DNA of 64,000 nucleotides from Shewanella carassii (GTDB lineage: Bacteria; Pseudomonadota; Gammaproteobacteria; Enterobacterales; Shewanellaceae): positions 563 through 64,562 of the forward strand of contig NZ_NGVS01000031.1 in assembly GCF_002777975.1 (NCBI RefSeq), given 5' to 3'. The position numbers and the translations under genes are program-made. This document shows, in pieces, positions 52,849 to 63,300 of this stretch. The notes beneath the pieces were generated by a model. It was not told the DNA's origin. It saw nothing but the letters and a program-made list of their open reading frames with translations, and did not search any database. Each line of letters begins with the position of its first letter. The first letter of the stretch is position 1.

Positions 52849-55242
52849 ATGGCACGTTGTCACCTACATAAGTTTGGCGGTTCCAGTCTCGCCGATGCCG
52901 ATTGCTACCGACGGGTCGCCCATATTTTGCTGACCCATGGTCATGCCGATGATCTTGTAGTGGTTTCCGCCGCCGGCAAGAGTACTAATTTTCTCTATAA
53001 ACTGCTGAACCTGAAGGAATCCGGCGCTCTGTGGCAGGAGGAGCTACAGGAGCTTGTCGGCTATCAGCAAAATCTGATTGAACAGCTGCTGGGCAATGAA
53101 CAGGCACGTCAACTGCGGGAGCGTCTGTCTACAGATAAGGCGCAACTGGCCAGTTTATTGTCTTTGCCTGAACTCAGCGAATACCAATGCAATCAGGTGG
53201 TGGGTTTCGGTGAACGCTGGTCGGCCAGACTGATGGCGGCGCTGCTGCGGGAGTCTGGTGTCGCCGCTTCCCATGTGGATGCCCGCAGCTTGTTGATTGC
53301 CGATGAGGGCGCAGTGCCCAGGATTCGCCTCGATGAGTCCCGCGAAAGGGTGCAGCGGCTGCTGGCCGAGCATCCCGATGAGCGTCTGGTGATCACCGGC
53401 TTTATCTGCGCCAATAGCCAAGGCGAAACTCTGCTGCTCGGTCGCAACGGCTCCGACTTCAGTGCCACCCTGATAGCCAGCCTGGCCGATATCGACAGGG
53501 TGACCATTTGGACAGATGTCGAAGGGGTGTTCAATGCCGATCCCAACAAGATTGCCGATGCCAGGTTGCTGAGCAGTATGTCGCTGGCTGAGGCCGACCG
53601 CCTGGCGCGGCTTGGCTCCCCGGTACTGCATTGCCGTACCCTGCAGCCTTTGTTTGATACCGAGGTCAGCCTGGCGGTGCGTTCGAGCTACGCCTCGCAT
53701 ACCGACTTTACCCTGATAGCCCCCAAGAGTGATGCTGCAAGCGCCCCTGTGGTGACCAATCTCAATCAGGTGTCCCTCTTGAGCCTGGAGTTCAATGGCA
53801 CCCAGGCTCAGACGCTTGATGCGCTCAATGAGGCGGGTTTGAACCCGCTGGCCTACTGGTCTCAGGGGCAACACAAACTTGAGCTGGCCTATACTCCCGA
53901 ATTATCCCGCCAAGTCTGGCAGTTACTGGAAGCGCAGACATCCGAGCTCAAAATTCAAAGCATTACCGAGGACAGAGAGCTTGGGCTGGTGGCGCTGGTA
54001 AGCAGTGGCGCCGGCAGTTATCGCCGCAGCTTTGCCCGCTTGCTGAGCCGTGAAGCGCGGCCTCTGTACCAGGACCAACTCAGCCTGGTCACTCTGGTGC
54101 CCAAATCGCAGGTGAACCTGCTGACCCAGAAGGTGCACAGGCGCTGCGCCGGCCCCCGCAAACGCATAGGCGTTATTCTGCTGGGGGTGGGTAACATAGG
54201 CGAAGCCTGGGTGGAACTATTTAGCCGAGCCCGCGACGGCCTCAAACGTGAGCTGGAAGCCAGTGTTGAACTCCTGGGCTTGGCGAGTTCGAGCCGTGCC
54301 TGGATCTGCAATGAAGGGATCGTTGGGGAAGACTGGCAGGCAAGGTTTGAAGCCGAAGCCACCCCTTGGCAGTATGAACATCTGTTCGAACAGCTTGCGT
54401 TGCTGCAAGCCGATGAACTGGTGGCGCTGGATATCAGTGCCAGCGCCGGACTGACACTGCAGTATCCTGAGTTCTTTGCCCGTGGCATTCATATGGTCAG
54501 TGCCAACAAGTTGGCCGGCTCTGGGCCATTGCCTTTCTACCGCGAGCTGAAACAGCAGTTGGGTAACCGCCGACTGTTCTGGCGTTACAACGCCAGTTGC
54601 GGCGCCGGGCTGCCGGTGCAGCACGCGCTCAATGATTTGCACAACAGCGGCGACAGGGTAGAGGCTGTCGGCGGTATCTTCTCCGGCACGCTCTGCTGGC
54701 TGTTTGAGCATTTCGATGGCGTCAAACCTTTCTCCGAGCTGGTGTTGCAGGCCAAAGAGCTGGGGATCACAGAGCCGGATCCCAGGGACGATCTTTCCGG
54801 GCGTGACATGCAGCGCAAGTTGTTGATATTGGCTCGTGAAATAGGTTTGGAACTAGAGCTTGAGGATATTCGCTTAAGCTCACTGGTGCCTGAGGCACTG
54901 GCCGATATTCCGCTATATGAGTTCTTGCAGCGGATCCCCGAATTGGATGCCACTCTCGCGCAGCAGTTTGCCGCCGCGGCCGAGCAAAACAAGGTGCTGC
55001 GCTATGTGGCTTCACTGGAGCAGCAAGATGACCAGGTTAACGCCGAAGTCTCTCTGCAGTGGGTCGAGCGTCAGCATCCATACGCCAATCTGACCCCGGG
55101 AGATAATGTGTTTGTCATCCGCTCGGCCTTCTACCAGGGTAATCCGCTGATCATTCGTGGCCCAGGTGCAGGTAGGGAGGTGACTGCCGCGGCAGTACAG
55201 TCGGATCTGGTGCAGATCTGTCGCGATCTGCTGCAGGAGTAG
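52849..55242 (+). CDS. metL: Bifunctional aspartate kinase/homoserine dehydrogenase MetL
   Basis: The 797-residue fusion catalyses the first and third steps of homoserine synthesis. The N-terminal kinase shows KFGGSSLADAD, VSAAGKSTN, GRNGSDFSATL and TIWTDVEGVFNADP; weak ACT-like regions follow; the C-terminal dehydrogenase has LLGVGNIGEAW, VSANKLAGSGPLPFY and GGIFSGTLCWLF. Pairing with metB and MetJ operators makes it the methionine-regulated isozyme (MetL) rather than ThrA. ATG 52849 is preceded by AAGGAG. It is in one operon with metB. Confidence 0.95.
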   Translation: MARCHLHKFGGSSLADADCYRRVAHILLTHGHADDLVVVSAAGKSTNFLYKLLNLKESGALWQEELQELVGYQQNLIEQLLGNEQARQLRERLSTDKAQLASLLSLPELSEYQCNQVVGFGERWSARLMAALLRESGVAASHVDARSLLIADEGAVPRIRLDESRERVQRLLAEHPDERLVITGFICANSQGETLLLGRNGSDFSATLIASLADIDRVTIWTDVEGVFNADPNKIADARLLSSMSLAEADRLARLGSPVLHCRTLQPLFDTEVSLAVRSSYASHTDFTLIAPKSDAASAPVVTNLNQVSLLSLEFNGTQAQTLDALNEAGLNPLAYWSQGQHKLELAYTPELSRQVWQLLEAQTSELKIQSITEDRELGLVALVSSGAGSYRRSFARLLSREARPLYQDQLSLVTLVPKSQVNLLTQKVHRRCAGPRKRIGVILLGVGNIGEAWVELFSRARDGLKRELEASVELLGLASSSRAWICNEGIVGEDWQARFEAEATPWQYEHLFEQLALLQADELVALDISASAGLTLQYPEFFARGIHMVSANKLAGSGPLPFYRELKQQLGNRRLFWRYNASCGAGLPVQHALNDLHNSGDRVEAVGGIFSGTLCWLFEHFDGVKPFSELVLQAKELGITEPDPRDDLSGRDMQRKLLILAREIGLELELEDIRLSSLVPEALADIPLYEFLQRIPELDATLAQQFAAAAEQNKVLRYVASLEQQDDQVNAEVSLQWVERQHPYANLTPGDNVFVIRSAFYQGNPLIIRGPGAGREVTAAAVQSDLVQICRDLLQE

Positions 55243-56730
55243 GGTTGGTATTGGCGTCATATTTGAAGCCGGTGGGCTTCTGGCTAGGAAAAGCCTGTGT
55301 GAGTGGCCGTTCTCGGACGTCCTGTCCTTCACGGTATTCGGGCTTTCAGCCTATCCGCACCGCAGGTGATGGGCTTGCGGTTTAGCTGGAAGCTGAGATC
55401 AAGTTTATTGGTGAGTTTTGGCTTAAAGCCATGCTAGCCGCTGTGCCAGCGGTCTAAAGTCGTGGAGCAAGTGCATCCATGCACAAGGGCCAGTTCGCCA
55501 TCCCTGGCTCTCGCTCGTAGCCAGTCGCTACGCGACACTCGCCGCCCCACACGGCTGTATCGACTCGCCCCCTTTCCAAACCCCCAGCGACCCGCGACGC
55601 AGCGGAAAACCCCTTGTGCTTATGATGCCAATTCGCTATCGCGCCAGACGCTCATCCCTGATTCGACTGGCGCTGCTTCGGCATCCATGCCTCGCTACGC
55701 GATTGTAATCAACGCCCTGCGGCCGCTTCGAGCGGGAGTCGGTGTAATTCTGTGAAAATGGAGTAGCTTGAAATATTTGAGCGATTTGCAGACATACGCC
55801 TATTTTCCAGGCACTGGCGGAACTGTGACCGTCGAAAACAGGGACGTTTTCGTCGAGGCTACAAGGACGTATTCATGCCGTGTCACAGGAGCGCCTGTGC
55901 ATAAGCCTGCGGCAGGCAATGAGTAACATCCGTCGCCGGAAGCTCGGCCAATACTAACTTAGATACTTTTAGCTGGAAGCTATGATAGCCGCTGTGCCAG
56001 CGGCCTAAAGTCGTGGTGTTCCACACCACACCGGGCAAGGGGCTTTGCTTGTCCAAAGCCCCTTGCATCCCCAAGGACACCCCAACGTAGCCGAAATCCC
56101 CGCTGGCTTATGAAACAAATTGGCTACACTCAGGACTCGCATCCTTGCTCGACCTTCGAGCCTCGACATCCCTGTCTCGGCTACGCCAATTTGCAACAAC
56201 GCCCGCGGCGGCTCCGAAGGGGGAATTGGTGCAATTCTGCAATCATAGCGTTGCTTGAAATTGCTTATATAGCTACAGACATACGCCTATTTCCAGGCAC
56301 AGGCGGGACTGTGACTTTCCGAGCCAGGGATGGCGAGGCAGAGCTTACAGGGATGTACTCGCAGCGAGTCACAGGATCGCCTGTGCATAAGCCTGCGGCA
56401 GGCAATGGGATACATCCGTTGCTGGAAGTCCAACCTATGTTATTTGGCTATTTTGAGCTGAAAGCAATGCTAGCCGCTGTGCCAGCGGCCTAAAGTCGTG
56501 GAGCAAGTGCATCCATGCACAAAGGCCAGTTCGCCATCCCTGGCTTTCGCCCGTAAGCATGTCGCGATACGACACTCGTTGTGTCACAGGATCGCTTGTG
56601 CGAAAGCTCTCCCCAGGTGCAAAGCCGAGGCTTTGCAGAAACACTCATTAGTGGCTTTTATACCGATTAAGATAAATACACCTTTGAAGCCATCTTTGGG
56701 CTTGACTTCAATGATAGTTTCTCTAGTATG
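55243..56730. repeat. Mosaic repeat array between metL and metF, RAYT-related
   Basis: About 1.5 kb without a credible gene. Several element types recur. R, 33 bp with the palindrome GCCGCTG-TGC-CAGCGGC, at 55433-55465, 55984-56016 and 56469-56501. U (GTGCATCCATGCAC then CCAGTTCGCCATCCCTGGCT) at about 55469-55524 and 56505-56560. S (CAGACATACGCCTATTT) at 55789-55830 and 56276-56316. T (GTCACAGGA...CCTGTGCATAAGCC) at 55882-55936 and 56368-56420, with a decayed copy at 56583. The order R...S...T repeats, so the region looks like a 500-bp composite unit in tandem. Short open frames here are not conserved between copies. Confidence 0.8.
56035..56066. repeat. 13-bp perfect hairpin inside the repeat array
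   Basis: GCAAGGGGCTTTG (56035-56047) pairs with CAAAGCCCCTTGC (56054-56066) around CTTGTC. It occurs only in the middle unit, replacing the U element found after the other two R copies. There is no T-run, so it is not a typical terminator. Confidence 0.7.
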
Positions 56731-57671
<941 letters not shown>

Positions 57672-57704
57672 AGGCCTTTGATAACGGCTAAGCGGATAAA
57701 AGCG

Positions 57705-57733
57705 AAGCCCACCATTTTGGTGGGCTTGTCTTT
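57705..57733. terminator. Terminator between metF and the chemotaxis receptor gene
   Basis: AAGCCCACC (57705-57713) pairs with GGTGGGCTT (57719-57727) around ATTTT, followed by TGTCTTT. It probably serves metF and may also act on the convergent gene. Confidence 0.8.
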
Positions 57734-57754
57734 AGTGTGTTTTTAGTGAAAGGG

Positions 57755-59665
57755 TTAGACCTTGAATTGGCCAATCAGCTGTTTGAGGCGTACCGACAGC
57801 TGCGCCAGCTCTTCACCGGCAACGGCTATCTGGGCTGCACTTTCACTGCCCTGAGCCACACCATCATTGATATTGGTAAGGTTACGATTTATCTCGGCCG
57901 AGACGGCGCACTGCTCATTGGCGGCGCTGGCTATCTGGATATTCATCTGGGTAATGGCAGAAACGGCATCTCTGATCTGATCCAATGCCGTTCCGGCGCC
58001 CCGGACCTCGGTCATGCAATCCGCAGTGGTATTGTTGCTTTGTTGCATGACGACAACGGCGGATTTGGCTCCCTGTTGCAAGGTTTCGATCATCTGCTGA
58101 ATCTCGGTTGTCGATGTCTGTGTGCGGCTGGCTAGAGTGCGCACTTCATCGGCGACAACGGCAAAACCTCGTCCCTGCTCTCCGGCTCTAGCCGCTTCAA
58201 TGGCGGCATTGAGAGCCAGTAAGTTGGTCTGATCGGCTATGTTGCGGATGACCTCCAATACAGAATCGATGGACTGAGTATCCCGCTCTAATTGATCTAT
58301 CGCTTCGGTTGCTCTCTGCGTTTCTGCAACCAAGCCTTCCATCATATTGATCACTCTTTCTACCAAGCGATTGCCTGCATCTGTGGCTTCATCTGCAGAT
58401 TCTGCAGAGTCGGCGGCAACGGTAGCATTTTGGGCGACTTCCTGAACCGTGGCAGCCATTTCATTCATGGCAGTGGCCACTTGTTCGGTTTCTCTTTGTT
58501 GTTGCTCGGCGCTGTGACGGCTGTTATTGGTAATACCAGACATCTCTTCGGCCGAGGTCGCCAATGAGTCTGTAGCGTCAGCGACTTGCTGCATTGTTTG
58601 ATGAATTTTACCGACAAACAGGTTGAATGCCCGTGCCAGATCGGCGATCTCATCTTTGCTGTTGATCTCAATGCGCTTGGTGAGGTCACCTTCTCCTTGA
58701 GCAATATCCTCCATGGCGCGGGCAGTTTGCGCTATGGGGCGGGTGATGCTGCGGGCGATAAAGAAGGCGATGATCACTCCTACGAATAGCGCTATGCCCC
58801 CCAGAGTCATCAGGGTGACTTTGATTTGCCATAGCTTGGCTTCTGAGTGAGTCCGGTCCATGGCGAGAGCCAAGACACCAATCGCTTGGCCTGAGAAATC
58901 TTTTACGGAATGGAGATAGAGTACGTTACTGACTCCACCCAGTTCGATATTGGATTTATTTGTGGTCCCCTGCAGGACTTGATTCATTAAGTTGGCGTTG
59001 TTGAAGACTTCTGTATTGAAGGTTCCACCAAATTGTTTGTAGCCGCTTCCATCCGGAATTAACAAGGCGATGTCGGCTTGATAGTTCTTTTTGAAAGTGT
59101 CGAAGAAGGGTTGACCAAAGGACATACCGAATTCAACTGAGCCTATATGCTGCCCCTGAAAACTCATGGGGGACAGGCCGCGGATCCCCAATCCGGCCAC
59201 ACCTTTTTCTAGACCCTTCATGGCTTGTTTGCGCTGATTGGTTGCTACTACGGTTTGGCGGAAGCTTGAGAGGTCATCGCCAAACTTTTCCGGTTTGTGA
59301 ACCCTTAAAAATGAGGTCGCACTAGGCTTGTGGAACTGAAATTGTTGTACGGAATAGTTTTCTTTGAGTGGCTTAAAGACTTGTTGGCTGCGGTTATTCA
59401 GCGCCTCACGATCACCATAAGCAAAATCTTGCTGCATCTCAGGTGTATGAGCGACCTGGGTTGCCAGCGCTTCGGCCAGTTTCCCAGAGGAATCTATCTC
59501 TGCATTGGCTATTTGGTAGAGATCATGTAGCTCTTTTTGTTCGGAATCGTTTATCAGTTGACTGAATTCCGATTGTACCAAGGGCATGATGAAGCTCATC
59601 ATGGCGATCAAGAGTAACGAGATCCCCAGTATGATTCGAGTTCCTATTTTCAGTTGTGAAAACAC
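57755..59665 (-). CDS. Methyl-accepting chemotaxis protein
   Basis: The 636-residue receptor has a first membrane helix (about 10-30), a periplasmic ligand domain of the Cache type (about 31-285, with [26 protein letters not shown] and GSVEFGMSF), a second membrane helix (about 287-308), a HAMP linker and a signalling domain. The hairpin tip is [22 protein letters not shown] 59665 follows GGAGG. There is no C-terminal methylation-enzyme tether. The ligand is unknown. It is a single gene. Confidence 0.92.
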   Translation of the reverse strand: MFSQLKIGTRIILGISLLLIAMMSFIMPLVQSEFSQLINDSEQKELHDLYQIANAEIDSSGKLAEALATQVAHTPEMQQDFAYGDREALNNRSQQVFKPLKENYSVQQFQFHKPSATSFLRVHKPEKFGDDLSSFRQTVVATNQRKQAMKGLEKGVAGLGIRGLSPMSFQGQHIGSVEFGMSFGQPFFDTFKKNYQADIALLIPDGSGYKQFGGTFNTEVFNNANLMNQVLQGTTNKSNIELGGVSNVLYLHSVKDFSGQAIGVLALAMDRTHSEAKLWQIKVTLMTLGGIALFVGVIIAFFIARSITRPIAQTARAMEDIAQGEGDLTKRIEINSKDEIADLARAFNLFVGKIHQTMQQVADATDSLATSAEEMSGITNNSRHSAEQQQRETEQVATAMNEMAATVQEVAQNATVAADSAESADEATDAGNRLVERVINMMEGLVAETQRATEAIDQLERDTQSIDSVLEVIRNIADQTNLLALNAAIEAARAGEQGRGFAVVADEVRTLASRTQTSTTEIQQMIETLQQGAKSAVVVMQQSNNTTADCMTEVRGAGTALDQIRDAVSAITQMNIQIASAANEQCAVSAEINRNLTNINDGVAQGSESAAQIAVAGEELAQLSVRLKQLIGQFKV

Positions 59666-59834
59666 TTCGGCCTCCAGGCTAAGTCACAGGGTTCGAGAAG
59701 AAATTATATGGCCGCCATTATTAAGCAGTTGCGACACATAACAAACTTTTGTCGTTAACTAACTATTTTTCCCCGGCTTTCTCTGAACGAATTTATCCGA
59801 CTCTCACTCAGGTGTTTACTTGATTTTTTGAACT

Positions 59835-59856
59835 GCTAAAATACTTAGCCTGCTAA
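59835..59856 (+). promoter_or_regulatory. SlyA-type operator upstream of the SlyA-like gene
   Basis: TTAGC-CT-GCTAA (59845-59856) is a perfect inverted repeat differing from the SlyA consensus TTAGCAAGCTAA only in the two central bases. A further GCTAA half-site lies at 59835-59839. The site ends 17 bp before the start codon, a place suited to autorepression. Confidence 0.7.
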
Positions 59857-59873
59857 CCAATAAGCCAATCAAG

Positions 59874-60341
59874 ATGAACAGATATATAGAACAGCTGACC
59901 GAGACTTCTCTGGGAGAGCGCTTGGGGCGTTTACACCGCCTATGGCGCATGGTCGCCGACAATGAATTGGCGCCTTTGGGGCTGACCCATCCTCGCTGGA
60001 CCGCGCTGTGGAAGCTGAGACGAATGGGCGATCACATCAGTCAAAAACAGTTGGCCGAGTCGCTGGAAATTGAATTGCCTTCGTTGATGCGGACCCTGGG
60101 TCAACTGGAGCAGCAAGGGCTAATCTCCCGTCACAGCTGCGAGCATGACAAAAGGGCGCGCATCGTGTCCATGACCGCTGAAGGTGAAGAAGTCATTCGC
60201 TCCATGGAAGCCAGGATCATCCAGGTACGGGCCAAGTTGTTGGCAGGCATAGATCCGGATGAACTGGCTCATTTTGAAGCCGTGATCACCAGGATTTGCG
60301 ATAACGCCCAACATCAGCTGCAGCAAGAGCAAGCGAAATAA
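59874..60341 (+). CDS. MarR/SlyA-family transcription regulator
   Basis: The 155-residue protein resembles SlyA: LGRLHRLWRMVADNELAPLGLTHPRWTALW, the recognition region QLAESLEIELPSLMRTLGQLE, and the wing ISRHSCEHDKRARIVSMTAEG. MarR proteins are dimers that leave DNA on binding aromatic ligands. It is the first gene of an operon with an adaptor and an export membrane protein, 10 bp apart, and has a SlyA-type operator upstream. It probably represses the operon until an aromatic or toxic compound is present. Confidence 0.88.
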   Translation: MNRYIEQLTETSLGERLGRLHRLWRMVADNELAPLGLTHPRWTALWKLRRMGDHISQKQLAESLEIELPSLMRTLGQLEQQGLISRHSCEHDKRARIVSMTAEGEEVIRSMEARIIQVRAKLLAGIDPDELAHFEAVITRICDNAQHQLQQEQAK

Positions 60342-60351
60342 GAGAGACTTT

Positions 60352-61410
60352 ATGACGCCAGATCAACAATTTGCCAGACTCGTTAAAATTTCCATGGCAG
60401 GCTTTGTGCTGGTCTTCGCCTATTTTATGTTGGCGGATTTGGAGATGCCGCTGACGCCGCAAGCGATGGCGACCCGCACTGTAGTCAAGGTAGCGCCCCA
60501 AGTGAGCGGCCCGGTGCAATTTGTCGCCGTGGCCAATAATCAACATGTAGAGGCCGGGCAGTTACTCTTCGCCATCGACCCGGCTCCTTTTGAGCTCGCA
60601 CTGGAGCAAGCCAAACTGGCGCTGGAGCAGGCGGTGCAGGATAACGCCGAGCTGGATGCCGCCATTGAGGCCGCCGCCGCAGATGTCAGCGCCAATGAGG
60701 CCATGTTGCAACAGAAACTACGTGAGGCCAAGCGCCTGGATGCCCTCTATGCCAGCAATGGAGTGTCACGCCAGCTCAAGGATCAGGCTGATACCGATGC
60801 CAGCTCGGCGCTAGCCAAGTTGGCCGCTTCTAAGGCGCAGTTGGCTAAACTCAAGGTTTCCCGCGGAACAGCCGGGACAGAGAACCTCAAGTTGCGCCAG
60901 GCCCGCAGCCGTTTGGCTCAAGCAGAATTGGATCTGAGTTACACCAAGGTGCTGGCAGAGAACGAAGGCATAGTGACCAATCTGCAACTGGCCGGTGGCA
61001 GCATGGCCAACAAGGGCCAACCCGTATTGGCCTTGGTGTCCGAACCATTGGATATCATCGCCGATTTTCGTGAGAAAACTCTCAGGGGCGTGGAGCAGGG
61101 CACTGAGGCCTGGGTAGCGTTCGATGCCGAGCCAGGCAGACTCTACCCTGCCAGGGTAAGCAGCCGTGATGCCGGGGTTAGCGCCGGACAATTCGATGCC
61201 AACGGCATGTTGGCGACGCCGACCGAGTCGGATCGTTGGGTGCGGGATGCCCAGCGTCTGCGGCTGCATCTTGAACTCCTGGGAGAAGAGCACCCCATGC
61301 TGGCAGCCGGTTCCCGAGCCACAGTTCAGTTGCTGCCAGACAATAGTTTCTATCGTTTCATGGCTAAGCTGCAGATCAAGGCCGTTAGTTTGCTGCACTA
61401 CATCTATTGA
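60352..61410 (+). CDS. HlyD/EmrA-like periplasmic adaptor
   Basis: The 352-residue protein has one membrane helix (about 12-30), a first lipoyl half (VKVAPQVSGPVQFVAVANNQ), an Ala/Leu/Glu/Lys coiled coil (about 80-190), the second half with YTKVLAENEGIVTNLQLAGG, and a beta-barrel domain. Such adaptors paired with DUF2955 or FUSC proteins (AaeA/AaeB type) export aromatic acids. It follows the regulator by 10 bp and abuts the DUF2955 gene. No outer membrane duct is encoded here. Confidence 0.88.
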   Translation: MTPDQQFARLVKISMAGFVLVFAYFMLADLEMPLTPQAMATRTVVKVAPQVSGPVQFVAVANNQHVEAGQLLFAIDPAPFELALEQAKLALEQAVQDNAELDAAIEAAAADVSANEAMLQQKLREAKRLDALYASNGVSRQLKDQADTDASSALAKLAASKAQLAKLKVSRGTAGTENLKLRQARSRLAQAELDLSYTKVLAENEGIVTNLQLAGGSMANKGQPVLALVSEPLDIIADFREKTLRGVEQGTEAWVAFDAEPGRLYPARVSSRDAGVSAGQFDANGMLATPTESDRWVRDAQRLRLHLELLGEEHPMLAAGSRATVQLLPDNSFYRFMAKLQIKAVSLLHYIY

Positions 61411-61418
61411 GGTGGCCG

Positions 61419-62447
61419 ATGATCCTGCGTCACCACCCCTTGACTCAGAATGAGTTGCGCCAGTGCCTGCGCATAGCCACCGGCGCCAGCATCGGCTTTC
61501 TGATCTGTAAGCTGATGAATTGGAACTATGGGGTGTTTTATACCGTCACCCCCATGCTGTTGCTGGGATTGGTACCAGTGATGAACGGCCATGCGGCGCG
61601 GCAGTTATTGGCCGCGGCAGTTGTCTGTGGGGTTGAGGTGGGCATCATAGGCGGTTTGTTTGGCAGCCATCCGGCACTGATGACCTTGATTGTCTTCGTG
61701 CTGTTTCTATATCGCTTTGCCTGCATGTCCCGCGGCGCCCTGTTTCTGTTTGGTGCCAACGGGGTGATCAGCCTCAGCATCATGCTGCATTTTGCCAGTT
61801 ATCCGGATACCGATCTTAACGATCTCATCTTCGGTAATTTTTGGGCCAGTGTACTGTCAGTGCTGATTGCTTATCTGATGACAGTGCTGATCCCGGATGT
61901 TGAACTTCGCGGCGCCTATGTGCCCGGACCCAAACAGCCCCACAGAATGCGCCATGAAGCGCTGATGGGGGCCAGCGTTGCCACTCTTTCCTTCTTGATA
62001 TTCCAGGCCTTCGATCTGCGCGATTCCATGTCGGCGCAGGCTACCACTCTGCTGTTGCTGTTTCCCATGCATTGGAACGGTGCCCTCGACTATGCCCGTA
62101 AACGGGCGATGGGCACAGTGCTCGGGGTGGCATATGGTATGGCGGTGCAGCTGTTGCTGTATGACTGGTCCGGTGTGCTCTTGTTGGTCGTGCCTATGCT
62201 CTGGCTCGGGACTCTGCTGTTTGCCCAGGCCCATGTCAAAGAGGCCAGTGGCTCGGCGGTGGGCTTTGGTGCCATGACCACCCTAGGGATACTGTTCGGT
62301 CAGTATTTGGCACCGGGTAATGATTTGATCTTCAGCGCTCTCTACCGCGTGAGCAGTATTCTGGTGGCCATAGTTGGCACCTTGTTGGCCTGTTATCTGT
62401 TGCACCATTTACTCAACAGTTTTAAGGCGACGCATTTTGGTGAATAG
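61419..62447 (+). CDS. DUF2955 / FUSC-like inner membrane export protein
   Basis: The 342-residue protein has about ten hydrophobic segments in two groups separated by a soluble stretch (DVELRGAYVPGPKQPHRMRH), the DUF2955 layout related to fusaric acid resistance proteins. The N-terminal LRIATGASIGFLICKLMNW and the central SMSAQATTLLLLFPMHWNG are typical. ATG 61419 follows GAGG and is preferred over TTG 61407, which overlaps the adaptor stop. With the adaptor it would form an aromatic or toxin exporter controlled by the SlyA-like gene. Confidence 0.85.
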   Translation: MILRHHPLTQNELRQCLRIATGASIGFLICKLMNWNYGVFYTVTPMLLLGLVPVMNGHAARQLLAAAVVCGVEVGIIGGLFGSHPALMTLIVFVLFLYRFACMSRGALFLFGANGVISLSIMLHFASYPDTDLNDLIFGNFWASVLSVLIAYLMTVLIPDVELRGAYVPGPKQPHRMRHEALMGASVATLSFLIFQAFDLRDSMSAQATTLLLLFPMHWNGALDYARKRAMGTVLGVAYGMAVQLLLYDWSGVLLLVVPMLWLGTLLFAQAHVKEASGSAVGFGAMTTLGILFGQYLAPGNDLIFSALYRVSSILVAIVGTLLACYLLHHLLNSFKATHFGE

Positions 62448-62453
62448 CGATTT

Positions 62454-62472
62454 GTAAACGATAATCGTTATC
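62454..62472. promoter_or_regulatory. Fur-box-like palindrome
   Basis: The 19 bases ending GATAATCGTTATC match 15 of 19 positions of the Fur consensus by eye. The site lies just after the DUF2955 gene and about 200 bp before tsdB. A TGTGA half-site (62624-62628) lies nearer tsdB. Whether either controls tsdBA is unclear. Confidence 0.4.
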
Positions 62473-62673
62473 CAATATATTGTTAGCAAAGGGTTTTTTA
62501 TAAAATCAAAATCGTAAGCAAATATTTCAAAGTTGGACTCATGTCGATGCTGTAAACCTTATGGCATAGGGATTGTGCCAAGGCGCCATGATTTTTTGAT
62601 ATTTATCGCAAACTTCTCATATATGTGATTTGGATCTATGCTGTTCGCCATTACTCATAATGGGGGATAACAG

Positions 62674-63291
62674 ATGAAATCAATCACGCTCGCCGCTGGT
62701 GGCCTGCTGCTGTTGGCTCAGTCCATAGGGACAGCCATGGCAACAGAACCGACTATGCCACCACAGGCCGCGCTTTGTGGCAGTTGCCACGGCCCTCAGG
62801 GACAGGGCATTGAGCCACTGGGCCCGAGACTCGCCGGACTCTCAAGCCAGTATATTCAACAACAGATCAAGCTGTTCCAGGCCGGAACCCGCCAAAACGC
62901 CACCATGATGCCTATGGCCATGACCCTGCAGGGAGATGAGGTTATCGGTCAGGTAGCGGATTACTTCGCGGCCCAGAGCGTCGCTGAAGTTAAACCTCAG
63001 CTCAGAGGTGAGCAGGTGGTATTTGCCGATCCGACTGAAAAACTGGTGTACCAGGGTGACTGGACCCGGAACCTACCCGCTTGTGTAACATGTCATGGCC
63101 CGTCAGGCCTGGGGGGCGGCACTTTCCCAAGGCTTGCCGGTCAGCAAGCCAGTTACATCAAGACTCAACTGCACGCCTGGCAGGATGGCAGCCGTAAAGG
63201 CGATGTCGATGGCATGATGGAGCATGTTGCCAAACAGCTCAACAGCGCCGAAATCGACGCCATCGCCAGTTATTTTGCCAATCTCAAGTAA
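62674..63291 (+). CDS. tsdB: Diheme cytochrome c4-like protein TsdB
   Basis: The 205-residue periplasmic protein has a signal peptide (about 1-23, ending AMA) and two class I cytochrome domains, each with one heme motif (CGSCH near 35-39 and CVTCH near 136-140) and the PRLAGL/PRLAGQ turn typical of cytochrome c4. It lies 9 bp before a TsdA-type gene. In other bacteria TsdB is the electron partner, or fused partner, of TsdA. The name rests on this pairing; on its own it would be called cytochrome c4. Confidence 0.85.
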   Translation: MKSITLAAGGLLLLAQSIGTAMATEPTMPPQAALCGSCHGPQGQGIEPLGPRLAGLSSQYIQQQIKLFQAGTRQNATMMPMAMTLQGDEVIGQVADYFAAQSVAEVKPQLRGEQVVFADPTEKLVYQGDWTRNLPACVTCHGPSGLGGGTFPRLAGQQASYIKTQLHAWQDGSRKGDVDGMMEHVAKQLNSAEIDAIASYFANLK

Positions 63292-63300
63292 GGACGCAGC

